A stretch of 64,000 bases of DNA, taken from contig LLEY01000087.1 of assembly GCA_001414485.1 (NCBI GenBank), forward strand, positions 186,001-250,000, given 5' to 3'. This DNA is from Calycina herbarum. Taxonomy: Eukaryota > Ascomycota > Leotiomycetes > Helotiales > Pezizellaceae. Shown here in pieces: positions 12,327-26,278 of this stretch. Under the pieces are notes generated by a model that ran no database searches, was not told where the DNA came from, and saw only the letters and a list, made by a program, of their open reading frames with translations. The position numbers and the translations under genes were made by a program. Position 1 is the stretch's first letter; each line of letters opens with the position of its first letter.

Positions 12327-13050
12327 ATGGAGAAAACGAAAGATACCAGCCGGCCTTTGGTCTGGATTGACTGCGAGGTATGAGACGAGTGCTCGTGTTG
12401 TTGCGCAGCCTTCCCACCAGCACCGGAGAAGACAGTAATCTAAATCTCTCACAATAGATGACCGGCTTGGACATAGACAACGATGTGATAATTGAAATAT
12501 TCTGTATCATTACCAAAGGGGACCTCGAAGTGCTGGACGAGGAGGGGTGGGGAGCAGTCATACACCAGCCACAGGAGAAGATGGACGGAATGGTCAGTCA
12601 ATCCCTCCTAGCGAGATGCTTCTGCGAACAGAGCTGCCACTGACACTTCTACCACAGGATGAATGGTGTACTAACACACATCGCGATAGCGGGCTCACCG
12701 CAGCTGTCCTTGCCTCAACCACGACTCCCGAACAAGCGTCTGCCTCCCTCCTTGCGTATATTCAGAAATATGTCTCAACTCCACGAACCGCCTTGCTCGC
12801 CGGAAACAGTGTCCACGCGGATAAAGCATTTCTTCGAAAGGGAGCATACAAACAAGTCCATGATTACTTGAGCTATCGCATATTAGATGTGAGCACCATA
12901 AAAGAGGCAGCTCTTCGCTGGTGCAATTCGGAGGTGGTGAAGGGGAAGCCGGCCAAGAAGCTGCTGCACAAGGCAAAGGACGATATCCTGGAGAGCATTG
13001 AAGAGGCACGATACTACAAGGACGTGATCTTTCAAAAGAAAGAAAGTTGA
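12327..13050 (+). CDS. REX2: Oligoribonuclease (DEDDh 3'-5' exonuclease), three exons
   Basis: Removes nucleotides from very short RNA fragments, probably in mitochondria as for the REX2/REXO2 family. Exons are 12327-12377, 12458-12592 and 12658-13050, with introns of 80 and 65 bases; the product is 192 residues, the usual family length. Catalytic residues are present: D15 and E17 in WIDCE, D117 in GNSVHADKAFL, and H166 and D171 in HKAKDD. The C-terminal block YRILDVSTIKEAALRW is also typical. The start is the first in-frame ATG before WIDCE. No mitochondrial presequence is evident from this start, so a further upstream exon remains possible. Confidence 0.85.
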
Positions 13051-13359
13051 GGCCTTGAGACACGATAAATAAATGGCTAAATAAATGGCCCAAAAAGGAA
13101 GGGGCTCTCTCAATGTTTTATTCGGTGGCGGTGTGTTTGGGCTGTTGATTGGCTGAAGCTGCACAACCCCTCCAAGGTGCCAAAATAAATTGTGACGGAA
13201 CTCTCAACCAACGCCCCACGTTTTGCTGCGAGACACCGCACCGCCTTGATTCTGCTCCTTCCCCAGCTTCACCTCAACTCCCTTTCCAACTCCACACATA
13301 AACCAACTCTGCTCAATTCCCACTCGACATCTTTGCAGAATCCCTACACAATTGCAATC
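13051..13359 (+). promoter_or_regulatory. Promoter and 5' leader of phosphoglucomutase
   Basis: A 309-base gap between the oligoribonuclease stop and the phosphoglucomutase start. It holds the 3' end of one gene and the promoter of the next. Its last 150 bases are C/T-rich, as is common for strongly expressed fungal housekeeping genes. No TATA box is visible. Confidence 0.45.
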
Positions 13360-15189
<1,830 letters not shown>

Positions 15190-18100
15190 GTCAGGATTGA
15201 TTTTGTTTGAGATGGGGGGAGGGCATGGTAGCCGTTTTGGGGGGAGGTGGTCAGGTGGGGTTAGATGAGAAATGAATTAGTGATGATTTTATGAGGGGTA
15301 AGGATTGGTAGGATGGGGTGTTTATAAGCTTGAGCACATGAAAATACAAGTTTCAAAAACGATCCTACTTCATTTTCTCTTTGGAGTTCCTTGCTTGGGG
15401 TTCGTGTTCACGGTAATACCGTTGGAATTTTGGTAAGAGAACATGGGTTTCAACCCAAGGTCGTTTTGGGTGGAGGAAGGATATTTGCGGAGAAGGAGAG
15501 GACAAGAACTCTTTCCGTGGACTTGGGTGGCTTCCGTAATCGCAACGCACACAATTTGAGAGAAAAAACTTTATTCTTTTGTTGTGGGTGGATGGGGGAC
15601 TGAGTTGTCTGTACTTCTTTCCTTTTTTCTTTTTTTGAAGAGACTACATGTTGGTGAGCGGGTTCGTTTAATATGAGAATCCTTTCTTAGAGTAGGAGGG
15701 TGTGAGAAGGTTTTGTTGTCAATTCTTGAAGTACCGTCGATTGTTTCTCCTTCATCCGTTACTTCTTGACTTCTGCTTGGGCTTGGAAGGGGTGTGGAAG
15801 TAAGTATTTGGAATGGAAAAGTGGTGGGTTGGGGTGAGGGTGAGATGTTGTTGGGGGGTATGGGTTTCTTTTGGGCTTGATGGGAAGACGAGTGTACTCT
15901 GCTGCTGCCGGGTTTAGACTTGGTTGGTCTTGGAGTTGATGTGTGAGAGGGTGTGTTTGTATAAGTGTAGTAGGCGGGAGGTGGGGAGAGCGGGTGACGG
16001 GAGATATATGGAGATACCAGTTGCGAAAAACGACTTTATCTTTGGGGGTTACCTTGATTAGGACTCGTGGTGGTGCCGTTGACAAGTAAGTAGCTAGGCC
16101 GGAACCCAAAGACCAACATATTTGACCTTGGTTGTAGTAATGATTTGATTGTGAATATAACATGACTCCTTGCCGTTTCCTTTGTTGTTTTGCCTGGATA
16201 AAGATATAGGTGGCCTGTATTTTTTTGGTTTTCGTGGGGTTATGTGTGATGTCGAGAATAACTGTTTATGGGGATGAAGAGGGGTTTTGTTGTTGTCGCT
16301 TTTTGGGGTGCTGTTGATTTATTAGCTCACTTTCCCTCGGGTTTAGGTTGTGTTTACTTGTAAGTAGCTGGAATGGACATTAGATGGGGTGAGATGTTGT
16401 TTGAGAGGAAGGATGCTTTTAGGCTTGTCACTGGCAGGAGAGGAATCATTCCTTTTCCATGTATGTGGGGTGTTTGATATGTTTTTTAGATTTGGCGTGG
16501 GTTACAGTTACCGTTAACAGCTATCAACCGAGTCTCTTATTACACCAAAACATAGGGTCTTAGTATTATAATTAAACCTTATAGAGTACTATTTAAAACT
16601 ATCTCTTTCTAGATAATTTATAGTTCGATTAATTATAGACTTTCTTATAATTTAGTTTTATTCTTATAGATATACCTTTAAAAATATAGTATTATAAAAT
16701 AAAATAATCTAGGAAAAGGCTGGTTTTATATATAAATATCACTAAAATTAACTAATAAATTACTAGTCTATACGTGTATGTCTGTCCGATAAAGGAATTA
16801 AGTTTAATTAAAAATCTAAATTATATAAAAGATATATAATACTTGTAAGAACTTTAGATTTTAATTATAGAAAATTCTACTCGGTAGTGTATTATTACTA
16901 TATCTTTCTAAACTAGGTAAAATAGTGTTTTTTAGTACGGTTATAGAAAACACTTCATAGCTGTTGACTAGTACTGTATATATAAGTTGAGGATATGAAA
17001 TGCGGTGTGAAAAGCGAAACCACTTCTGCTTCTCTCTGCGGGGTTAGTTGTGGTGCGGGTAGTTAGTTCTGATGGAATTTTGAGGCTGGATTTCTATTTG
17101 AGGCTAACCGCAAAGAGAAACCAAAAGTAGAGAAAAACAACTTGACAGGGAGGGTGAATTGGCGAACCCGGGATACTTGCCGAGTTTAAAATGCCCTTTC
17201 ATACAGAATGTGACTTCCATACTGTTTCTCCAGTTGAATACCCCTCGATGGTGCGTCAAGGACAGCGATGGTAGCTCCTGCTCAGACCGTATGCAGCCTC
17301 CGAGTTCCTTTTCTCAACGAACCTAAGGCTGGGTTCTTTGACGGTGGTACAGGGTTTCTTTTTGGTGAGGCTTGAGGTGTGATTTTATTGTCGAATTTTT
17401 GGGTGTTGTCGATTCCTGAAGTGTTGTCAGCTTTTAGGGATATTCAGATTGTTTCTCCCACAATTGGTTTACTCTAGTATTCTTTTAGATTTCTCGTGTT
17501 CAGTGCTAGGAGAGTTGGGTTGAGAAGTGGAATTTAGAGATGGGTGGGTGGGCAACTTGTCCTCAGCCTGGATCAGTCTGATATATGAATGTTTTGAGAG
17601 AGAGAGAATGAGAATGTATAGGTATTTATAGCTGAGTGTATGGTGGGGTGGATATTTGATGGTGTAGAATAGGGAGGCGGGTGGTTCTCGTATGGATTTT
17701 CGGTGGATGGTTGCTGGGGAGGGTGTGGAATAGTTGTTTTTGATACTGGTTTCTTGTGGTGGTCGGCAGGATCTTTGTTAGTAGGAAGTGAATGAGTAGT
17801 ATATGTGACTAGAGGATTTGTGTAGATATCATAGCTATTGGAGCCGTTTCAGCACTCGAAAAGACATATGGTGGAGTGAGATTGGAAGCGAGTATGAGGA
17901 GCCGACAAAGCTTTAGGGGGGGCGGGAGGAATATTACAAGGTATTTTGGAAAACGTTTGACGAAAAACAATTGTCCGCTCTTATCACTACAACTTGATGG
18001 AATGGGGTTTGCTACCGAATTTTGAGTTGTTGTCGATTTTATAGCAGCTATTCAGACTTGTGAAAGTTTTGTGGAGTCTTCAGTGTTGGGGGTATTAGTG

Positions 18101-21100
18101 TTGGAAGGCTGGGAAGTTTGTTATGGAGATGCTCTCTGGTAACCTTACTTAGAATAGGTAACAGGATGGAAATCCAACGCCATTGAACGATGTCCAAGAA
18201 ATAAACTTATGACTATTTTTCTGAAGGTGTTGTGGAATATTGGTATTTATTTGAGAGCTGAAGGGTTGTTCACGATGTTGAGTTGATGATGCGATGGGAA
18301 AGGTGGAAGAGAGAAGATGGATGGTAGTATTGATAAAATGGAGGAAAAGAGGATCTACTGTGAGTTAAATTATTCAATCGCATGGAAGGTAAACTCGAAA
18401 TGTTTCCCTAAGGGTTCTTTCAACCCATCGACCGACAGTTGGTGTTTCGTTGGTTCTAATTCAAGACCATCTTCAAAGAACTATGAAAACGACACCTCTT
18501 CTGAGATTTAGACTCGCTTCTCATCTTGGAAACTGGAATGGTTTTGCTGTGACTCTTATACATAGCAAGTAAAGTTGTAACTTCAAGCCACTGCACCAGG
18601 TTAACTTTCGAGGACTGTGACAAGCGGGGAATCTTGACTAAGTTTAACCAGAAACACGTTATCAAATTATTTGTCCTAACGAAGATAAGGAACCAGATCC
18701 CGGTGGGTGAGTCAATATCGTTAAAGAGGGTGCGTGTTTGGTTGCATGAGAGTGGTCTTGCTGTCGTTTCGAGAGGTGTTATCGATTTTAGAAGTAGTTT
18801 TCGAATTTGAATATTTGTATGTGGGGGTTTACGAAATTGAGGAATGATCTGGGAGGAAATGGTTGGCAAGTTGAGGCTGGATCTATTTCTTGGTTCGTAG
18901 TTTGTGATATTGACAACCCTCACGAACATATCTAACCCCAAACCCTATTTATCAGACATTTTAGGTGGTAAGATAGCAGCTAAAGGGCGATTTTATAGAT
19001 GGCAACCTCGATGGTTAAGCATCTTTTGTCAGGTGAGAAAAGTGTCTTTCATAGACGTATTTGAGACCATCGGGGAGGAACTGTTAGAAGGCCATAGTTG
19101 CCAAGGGTTTCGGGGCTAGCAATTGGCTGGTCTGGGATGTTTTGAAATAGAAGATTGCTGAATGTGAGACTTCGTCGATCATGAAAGTGGACTTGTATCA
19201 ATGGCCACTGGGAGATTGGAATTTATTGAGTGTGTCTACTTTGAGAGAGAGTTGCTTTGTTTGGTCACATTAGGTAGTTCTGTTGTCGCTTAGAGGGTTA
19301 TTGTCGATTGTAAAGCGAACTTTCCTTTTTAAACTTCGGGAATTTAGTATTGTTTCTTGAGGCTTTGGGGGTGTACTTTCGTGTGTTTTGGGAGTAAGTT
19401 GGGGGGCATTGTTGCTTGGGTTGGTGGTGTGTGGGGGGTGACCATGTACTCTCTCTAGACCTGTCTTCATATTTGATGATATGACTACCTCGATTTGACA
19501 TTTTGTGGGATTAAACTGGAAGGCATAGAAGAGACTTCGAATGATCTTGTTAGGGATCTTAGGATATATATCTACAGTTCAATGGCTTGTTCTAGTAGCA
19601 AGTTTGCCCATATGAGATCAATTGAGTGTAATGCGATGCAGGGAAGATCATCACTTGTAAAAATGTTTCTGAAAGTCTCAGAATATTTTGTTCGATGCGA
19701 AGCCATCACTAAAAAACAACTTTTAGACAGGGAGGGACGAAGGAATTAAGTAGATCTATCAGTAAAGTGAATTGCTGTCGAATTTTTGAGTGCCATCGAT
19801 TTACAAGCAACTTTCTGATTCTTTAAATCTTACCTTTGGGGGTTTTAAGCTTGAAAGAGGGCTTTTATAAATTAGTTGTTAGTTAAAGATGGGTCTAGTG
19901 CTGTGAGGGGCTGTGATATGTGGGGCGGGTGCACCCATGGAGATAACACCAATGTTGGCTGTGAAGACTGCCTTTTTGAAGAAGTCTTGCAAGGTAAATA
20001 TATAGTTGAGTGAAATTGCAGGTAGGGATAATGATGAGGAGGGTAACGATGTAAGCTACTTAAGTGTTACTCTCCGCCGCCTACTTTCCCTTAGTTTGTA
20101 TTGATTAGAATAGGAGAATAAGAAGTATTGCTCACGACAATTTAGAAAAATTGGAAATTATATTTCTTGCTTCTCCTGCAATGATTCTCCGAGCATGTTA
20201 TACACAATGTAATAGAAGAGTGCCGGAGAGTAATGCTCAAATCCCTTACCAATTCACGGAACATGTTAGTGATTTGAAGATTGAAGAGATTGGTCTGTGT
20301 ATCTAAAGTAAAACTTTTAGATGAAGGAAATTTGAGAGGGTGGGTTACTTTTGTGCATATATTTAACGAAATAGAAAGCAAGACTTGAGGAATTCCAAGT
20401 CAAAATGATAGAAATTTGTGATATATTAATCAGATAACATAATACGAAACGTGGAAGGTCAATAGTAGTAGAACTATCTCCTTTTTGCAACAGCCGAGGT
20501 TGCCATACGAACACTAGATATATACAGCAAGAATACCCTGAACTGCCACTCTTTAACGCCACCGGAGAATTGAATAAATATCTGCCGGAGTGATGTGATA
20601 CTGGAAAGATAATAGAATTTGCGATACTGTTAAAGCTGCTACTGGAGGTATGCCGGAACTTTCCAGTCGTTGATGGAGTTAGAGGTGTTTGAGAAAGAGG
20701 CTACCTCCATTATCAACATTTACGGAGCCCTTTGGGGTTCACATTGAAGTAGAGGAAAAGTCTACAAGTCTTTTTCGCAGCGGGAAATACAGTCGATTCT
20801 TGCTATGCTGTCGATTTTAGAGTTTTGGTTCAGCGGGGTTAAGGAAATAAATTTGACTCGGAACGTCGCGACTTGAACTTTTGAAATGAGAGTTTCTGGA
20901 TTGAAGGCTGGGGACTTTGGGGGTCTAGGAACTAAATAGCATTACGTTGTTTGAAAGATAATGGTTGGTGGACTTATCGCTACCGTATAAACCAATTTGA
21001 ACTTTGCTTTTAGATATATTACAACGTCTAGAAATGAAGGAGGGTGCGCGATGCCTTTGATGGATTCGGCTTTTGCTGCCGTGAGGATTCTTTTTGAAAA

Positions 21101-21598
21101 TGTAGCTTCAATAAAAAGTTCCCCCTAACACTCATGTAAGCGAACCGTTGGTGGCATCGTTGATCGGTTCCCACTTCGCTCCCAAAGTAGAGCTTGTCTG
21201 ACATATTCGCTTACGGCACCGGGGATGAATATTAGAAAAACCGGAAGAGGCAATACAATCTCGCTTATGTAGTTTCCAGCTAACCAGAGAGAGTGTGCCA
21301 GTCAAAGTAATACCTAGCGTTATTAGAAATATTTTAGTCTATCTAGTTATTCACGAAGGAACCAATGGCTTCTTGATTACATAAAGGATGAAGTTCGTCC
21401 GCTTGCTTGTCCGCTGGATGAACGCCTGCCGTGATTATTAACTTGTGCAATCGGTAGGCCCGTACCGGCGGAGAAAACAAATATAACCAAATTCAACTTA
21501 CCAAAGTCTCCTAGTATGTAGTTATATCTTTCCGAGTGAGTATCTATATAATTGTCTTGTTGCCAAACAATTTTCTCTTCAACAACTTCCACACAGCC
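15190..21598. repeat. Gene-free 6.4-kb region with degenerate repeat C
   Basis: No gene recognised; open frames here are low-complexity shadows. A diverged segment with the core TTGCTGTCGATTTTTGGGTG, then TTGTCGATTTTA and an AGCAACTTTC-like stretch, recurs on the same strand at about 15715, 16290, 17387, 18011, 18758, 19279, 19770 and 20791. Spacings are about 0.5-0.75 kb or twice that, as if units had been lost. A second landmark, AAAACAACTT then GACAGGGAGGG, occurs near 17130 and 19715. It appears to be an old tandem array. Confidence 0.55.
16555..16940. repeat. RIP-mutated AT-rich patch
   Basis: About 385 bases change abruptly to AT-rich sequence with few CA/TG dinucleotides and many TA, like the left end of the window. 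The flanks are G/T-rich repeat C sequence. This is probably a fragment of a RIP-mutated transposon; no protein frame can be read. Confidence 0.5.
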
Positions 21599-22655
21599 AT
21601 GGCAACCACAATCGGAATAGCAGGCATAACCAGCAAGCTCGCCCGCCTCATAACTTTCCACCTCCTCAAAAGAAGCCCCGAAATAAAAATCAAAGGCTAC
21701 TGTCGCGATGCTTCCAAAGTGCCCTCCGCACTTTCCAATTCCTCTCAAGTCCAGATCCTCGAAGGAAGCCCATTCGACACCACCAAACTCCAAGAATTCG
21801 TTCAAGATTGCTCCCTCGTTATGTGCTGCTATATGGGTGACGACAAAGTAATGATCGATGGCCAAAAAGCCCTCATCGACATCTGCGATTCCAGCCCAAG
21901 TGTGAAACGATACATGGCAAGTGATTGGACGCTTGACTACACCAAGCTTGAATTTGGACAAGTCCCTGCGAAAGATCCGATGAAAATTATCAAGGCGTAT
22001 GTGGATACGAAGACGAATCTGAAAGGTGTGCACATCTTGACGGGTGCTATGATGGAGGGACTTTTCTCTCCATTTTTTAGTATATATTATCATGATGTTC
22101 CAAAATTTCAGTATTGGGGGACGGGAAAAGAACTTTGGGAATGGATTAGTTATGATGACTGTGCTGCTTTTACGGCGGAGATTGTGTTGGATGAGAGTGC
22201 TGTGGGATTTATTCGTGGTGAGTCTTCAATTCCACCATCACTGGAAAGGTGATAATTCTAATAATGAGTTAGTACTTGGCGATCGCAAGAGTATTTTGGA
22301 CATCGTGGAATCCTACGAAAGGGTTTATAAGGTCCATGCTGTGACTGAGAATTTGGGAAGTGTCGATGGCTTGGCTGGGGTCAAGCTTCCTGAGGGCGAG
22401 GAGGATCTTGCTAAGATCTATCAGGCTCTTTCCAAGTAAGTAAAAACATATTCTTCCTGCTAAATTTGGTTTGACAGCTGACTGGTTTTCAGAATGTTCA
22501 TGTATCGAATCTTGATCGGTCAAGCTTATGTTGGTCCCGATGTAGACAACAGTAAATACCCAGATGTGAAAGCTAGCACTGTCGAAGAATGGATGAAAGG
22601 TATTGCGAGAGAAGAATTAGCCGTTTCTTGGGAAAAGGCAGCAAATAAAGTCTGA
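21599..22655 (+). CDS. NmrA-like / isoflavone-reductase-type NAD(P)-binding protein
   Basis: An atypical short-chain dehydrogenase. Exons are 21599-22217, 22273-22435 and 22493-22655 (introns 55 and 57 bases), product 314 residues. The Rossmann start is TIGIAGITSKLA with a glycine-poor GxxGxxA-like loop. YMASDWTLDY, the DDCAAFTAEIVLDE block and the C-terminal DNSKYPDVK motif are typical of fungal NmrA-like reductases. The ATG at 21599 in a CCATGG context is preferred over one 63 bases upstream in the same frame, because the nucleotide-binding strand follows at once. A shorter first intron ending at 22248 would also keep the frame but would be only 31 bases. Substrate unknown. Confidence 0.8.
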
Positions 22656-23612
22656 AACTTTGGAGATTGTGTTCTGACATGGACAGAAATCAGCGCTAAG
22701 CGAGACAAGAGCGGTAGAGTTCATATAACTTTCTTAATTGACGTGATTTCTCTATTTGAGATGGAGTAAAACGATTTCAAGCGTGTGCTATCTGAAATGA
22801 GTTAAATGTATGTCCTAACTGAGCCGTGCTCGGCGGGCTTAGACTTGCAAATATGACTTCGATCGGTACTTCTTTTGGTGTTAAGTTTGCGTTTCATGTT
22901 GAAAATCCCTCATATCTCGTCATCTGCCATAAAATCTTATACGGCAAATGTATGGTTACGCCATTACATGCGTGGTCAGAATTAGCACCTCTTTTTAACC
23001 TACATATACGAGTGCTATTACCCACCCAATTCATGCTCCTCAAATCCCTTTCAACCCTTAGTTTGTACGCGACAAGCCTTAGTCCACTACCCGACCTTAG
23101 GCGGAGGAAAGGGTAGAGAATAAAGAAGTCACGTGATTGGTTGACCTCAAATCGACCATGGGAATGAGAATATAAAAAGCGAGGACTCCTCTCAGGATTT
23201 CTTCAAGATCCCAAGAGCTATGTTGGAATATGTAATTGTAGGTACGCAAAGTTTCTGTGGAGTCACGTTCTTTCTATTCCGAAGTCCCGCCCGCTATTCC
23301 CCCCACCCAAATTTAAAGCAACGGCGTCATTAGCGCGGGGGCCTTAAACAAACTCCCTTACACCTCATCGAGAAGAAAAAAGATATCGCGCATTCTCATA
23401 CACAAACTTATAGACTTCTGCAGCTCTTCTTTACACATGTAACATCATTTAATCAACCCAAACGTAACCCGATAATCCCCGGAATCCGGAGTGCCCGAAA
23501 AATTTTGCTTTTTCCAAAGACCAAGCAGCGATTTTAAAAACTCATTACACATCACATCACACAATATATATACATCCCCCATATATTGCGCTCTCATAAT
23601 CCAACCCCAAAA
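22656..23612 (+). promoter_or_regulatory. Intergenic region with promoter elements near 23130-23180
   Basis: No gene of appreciable size. Near 23130 there is TCACGTGATTGG, an E-box plus inverted CCAAT, followed 30 bases later by TATAAAAAG at about 23171. This looks like a promoter for the gene starting at 23613, with a long leader. A 43-codon open frame starting ATGTTGGAATAT at 23221 would then be an upstream ORF. Confidence 0.4.
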
Positions 23613-24203
23613 ATGAGTTCAAGACCCCCCGCCTTCGACATAGGCAAACCAACAATCCTCTTCGACTCGCACCCCCAAAAACAAGAAGGCTACGTCTACT
23701 CCTACTACAGCTCCTTAAAATCGACCCTCTACACCGCCTTCACAGGGGACGTCCCCAAACACCACAACCCCGGAAAGCTACGCGTAATATGGTGGACAGA
23801 AGACAAAAAGCAAGGACTCAAAGATTTCGATCTCCATGAACATGAATTAGTGCGGAAAGCATTTTATGATCTGGATGGAATGAAGGAGGTGGAGCGGGTG
23901 ATTGTGATGGGGTATTCGGGTCAGAATCCTTATATTATTGGCGATGAGGAGTGGGAGGAGGGTGGGAAGAAGATGGGGTGGAAACATGAGAGTAAAGGGG
24001 AGGAGGTATTTGCTAAGAGGAGGCAGGTACAGACGCAGCAGATGAATAATAGTGTTGAGGGGAGGAGTGGGAAGTTGGTGGATATCGATGATGTTATTGA
24101 GGAGACGGATCGATTGGAGGAGAAGAAGATGAGGGAGAAAAGGGAGAAGATGTGGAAGGAGACTGAGGGGATGGAGGAGAAGAAGATGAGAGAGATGGTT
24201 TGA
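23613..24203 (+). CDS. Hypothetical charged protein, 196 residues
   Basis: Single exon; not recognised as a named family. The first 110 residues look globular (FDIGKPTILFDSHPQ, GKLRVIWWTEDKK, FDLHEHELVRKAFYDLDG, ERVIVMGYSGQNPYIIG). The last 50 are a highly charged Glu/Lys/Arg-rich, Met-containing helix with repeated EEKKMRE, probably a coiled coil. The ATG at 23613 follows a purine-rich context; another ATG lies 27 bases upstream. Codon choice shifts from C-ending codons at the start to G/T-rich codons in the second half. Confidence 0.6.
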   Translation: MSSRPPAFDIGKPTILFDSHPQKQEGYVYSYYSSLKSTLYTAFTGDVPKHHNPGKLRVIWWTEDKKQGLKDFDLHEHELVRKAFYDLDGMKEVERVIVMGYSGQNPYIIGDEEWEEGGKKMGWKHESKGEEVFAKRRQVQTQQMNNSVEGRSGKLVDIDDVIEETDRLEEKKMREKREKMWKETEGMEEKKMREMV

Positions 24204-24727
24204 GTGGGTCACGTGGGTTTCCTCATGTTTCTAGATTTGCGATGATGTACTGATTAGGGGGGTTAGTCGTTGGATAAGGCGCTTTTTGATATTTTTAGGT
24301 ACCCTTTTTCTTCGTTCAAACTGTCATATATTTTCTGTACTTATCTGAGTTCTTCGCGAATTGCCATTAAACTTCTGTCTAATCTGAGATTTTCATTTCT
24401 TTTGCCGGAAGTGCCGGCTTTGGTTATGAACTAAGGGAGTTAGTATGCTACTTGGTTTCGAGATGTTGGTTCCTTCAATTGTTCACGTCGTCTTGTTATA
24501 TCGAAGTAACGCGGGTTTGCTAAAGAGCTACCCCACTCTTCGTGATTTCAAACCAAGGGTTCGGCAATCTGCATCCGAGGACGAAGAGTATCGTCATTGC
24601 CATCTACAAGTTACAACAACAGAAACATTTCTATCTCATTTCTCAGTCTATGACCTCATTCATTTCATTCTCAATTTCACATTTTCCGAATTTATTAATT
24701 CAACCCCCTAAAATCATTCTAGCAAAC
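24204..24727. other. Intergenic region
   Basis: The 3' flank of the preceding gene and the promoter/leader of the hydrolase at 24728. The last 60 bases are C-rich and A-rich leader-like sequence. No other feature seen. Confidence 0.4.
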
Positions 24728-26278
24728 ATGGCCCTCCACATCCCCCCCTCCCAAAACACAGTCAAGGTCCAAGCAATAAACACAACTCTCGCCCTCTCCG
24801 TGCGTTCAGAAAATTTCTTCCAACCAAATATCCCCGGACATGAATACTACAACTGTCCCACCATGGCATTCCTCATCACTTCTTCCTCCCTCAATCCGGA
24901 AACTGGAAAGGTTGAAGAGAGGAAGGTGCTGTTTGATGCTGGTGCAAGGAAGGATTACTGGAATTATAGTCCTATGATTGTGGAGCGGTTTAGGAAGGGT
25001 GTTAATGTGAGGGGAATGGTTGTTGAGAGGGGTGTTGATGAGGTGCTTGAAGAGGGGGGTGTTGGGGTGGAGGATGTTGAGAGTGTGATTTGGAGGTTTG
25101 TCAATTTCTTTTGTTTAGTATTCCAAAAATTGTTCGATATCGAGGTTCCTTTCATTGGCTCATGTTAATTTGGTAGTCTCCTCTGTCTATCTTTGACCAC
25201 CCAATTCCTCTGTATTCCTCTCATATTTGTCTTCCCTGCACCAATCCTGAGTCTCTAAAACCAAAAGCCCTTTTCTTCCTACCCCTCATTTTATGTCCAT
25301 AAACTAACAACCCCCACCCAGCCACTGGCACTTCGATCACATTGGCGATATGGCAAAATTTTCCCCCTCCACAAAAATAATAGTTGGGCCAGGTTTCTCC
25401 GCCGCCATGCTCCCAGGGTACCCGTCAAATCCAAATTCTCCCCTCTTAGAAACAGACTACAAGTTTGTCACCTCCTTTCCTTTCCCCTCTCGTCCTCATG
25501 CCACGTTCCCTCTCCCTCCCCGTTTCCTCAACTCCAACTCCCAACATCACTAACACCCCAAAACAGAAACCACGAACTCATAGAGCTAGACTTCAAAAAT
25601 AGCCTCGAAATCGGAACCTTCCAAGTACACGACTTCTTCCCCTCCTCCCCAGGGGCTCTCTACTTATTATCCGTCCCCGGCCACGCAATCGGTCATATGT
25701 GCGCGTTGGCACGCACAACACCCGATACTTTCCTCCTCCTCGGCGCAGATGTATGTCATTTCGCCGGTTCTCTTCGTCCTTCTCCTTCTATCCCTTTGCC
25801 TCTTTCTCTTGATCCTGTGGTGGAAAATCTCGACCCGTATTTCCATGCTTTGTGGAGAGGTGGTCCCTGTCCTTGTGGAATTTTTACGGATTGTCATCCC
25901 TCCCAAGGAAACGAGGAGGAGAAAAGACAAACACCATACTACAAAGTTTCCACATCCCCAGAGTCCGCCTACATCGACCCCGAGGTTGCGAATCAATCTG
26001 TACAAAAGATGCAGGGTTTCGACGCTGATGAAAGGGTTTTCATTTGTTTGGCTCATGATCCTACGTTATTTGATGTTCTTCCACTGTTTGACAATGGGGG
26101 TGTAAAAGGAGAAGGGCTGAATGCTTGGAAAGAGAAAGGTTGGAAGGAGAAATGTAGGTGGGGTTTCTTGAATGAACTTCCTAGGGATGGGAAACAGGGA
26201 CGGGAGGCTGTTGTTGAGGGGTTTTGGAGGGCGGGGAAGAGGGTTGGTGTTGATGAGGCGCTCGAGAAAGATGGTTAG
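24728..26278 (+). CDS. Metallo-beta-lactamase-fold hydrolase (lactonase-like)
   Basis: Zinc hydrolase of the MBL fold. Exons are 24728-25095, 25322-25462 and 25567-26278; the product is 406 residues. The first intron is long for this window (226 bases), the second is 104. Metal ligands are visible: H124, H126, D128 and H129 in SHWHFDHIGD (split by intron 1), H209 in VPGHAIGH, D230 in LLGADVCHF and H333 in FICLAHDPTLF. The layout resembles the AHL-lactonase-like branch that is widespread in fungi, where the substrate is usually unknown. A proline-rich stretch follows D230. No secretion signal is seen. Confidence 0.85.

Noticed and set aside
12027..12452. 141-codon minus-strand open frame over the oligoribonuclease start
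   Set aside because: Overlaps the first exon of the supported gene antisense and shows no protein features.
12940..12970. Oligoribonuclease has Ser where many relatives have His in the HYRxLD block (LSYRILD)
   Set aside because: The catalytic His of the DEDDh family lies in the later H-x4-D motif, which is intact here as HKAKDD. The substitution is therefore not a loss of the active site.
15759..16163. 134-codon minus-strand open frame
   Set aside because: Low-complexity Pro/Asn/Thr/His translation of G/T-rich repeat sequence; no domain or splice context.
21377..22093. 238-codon open frame on the minus strand
   Set aside because: It is the antisense shadow of the well-supported NmrA-like gene.
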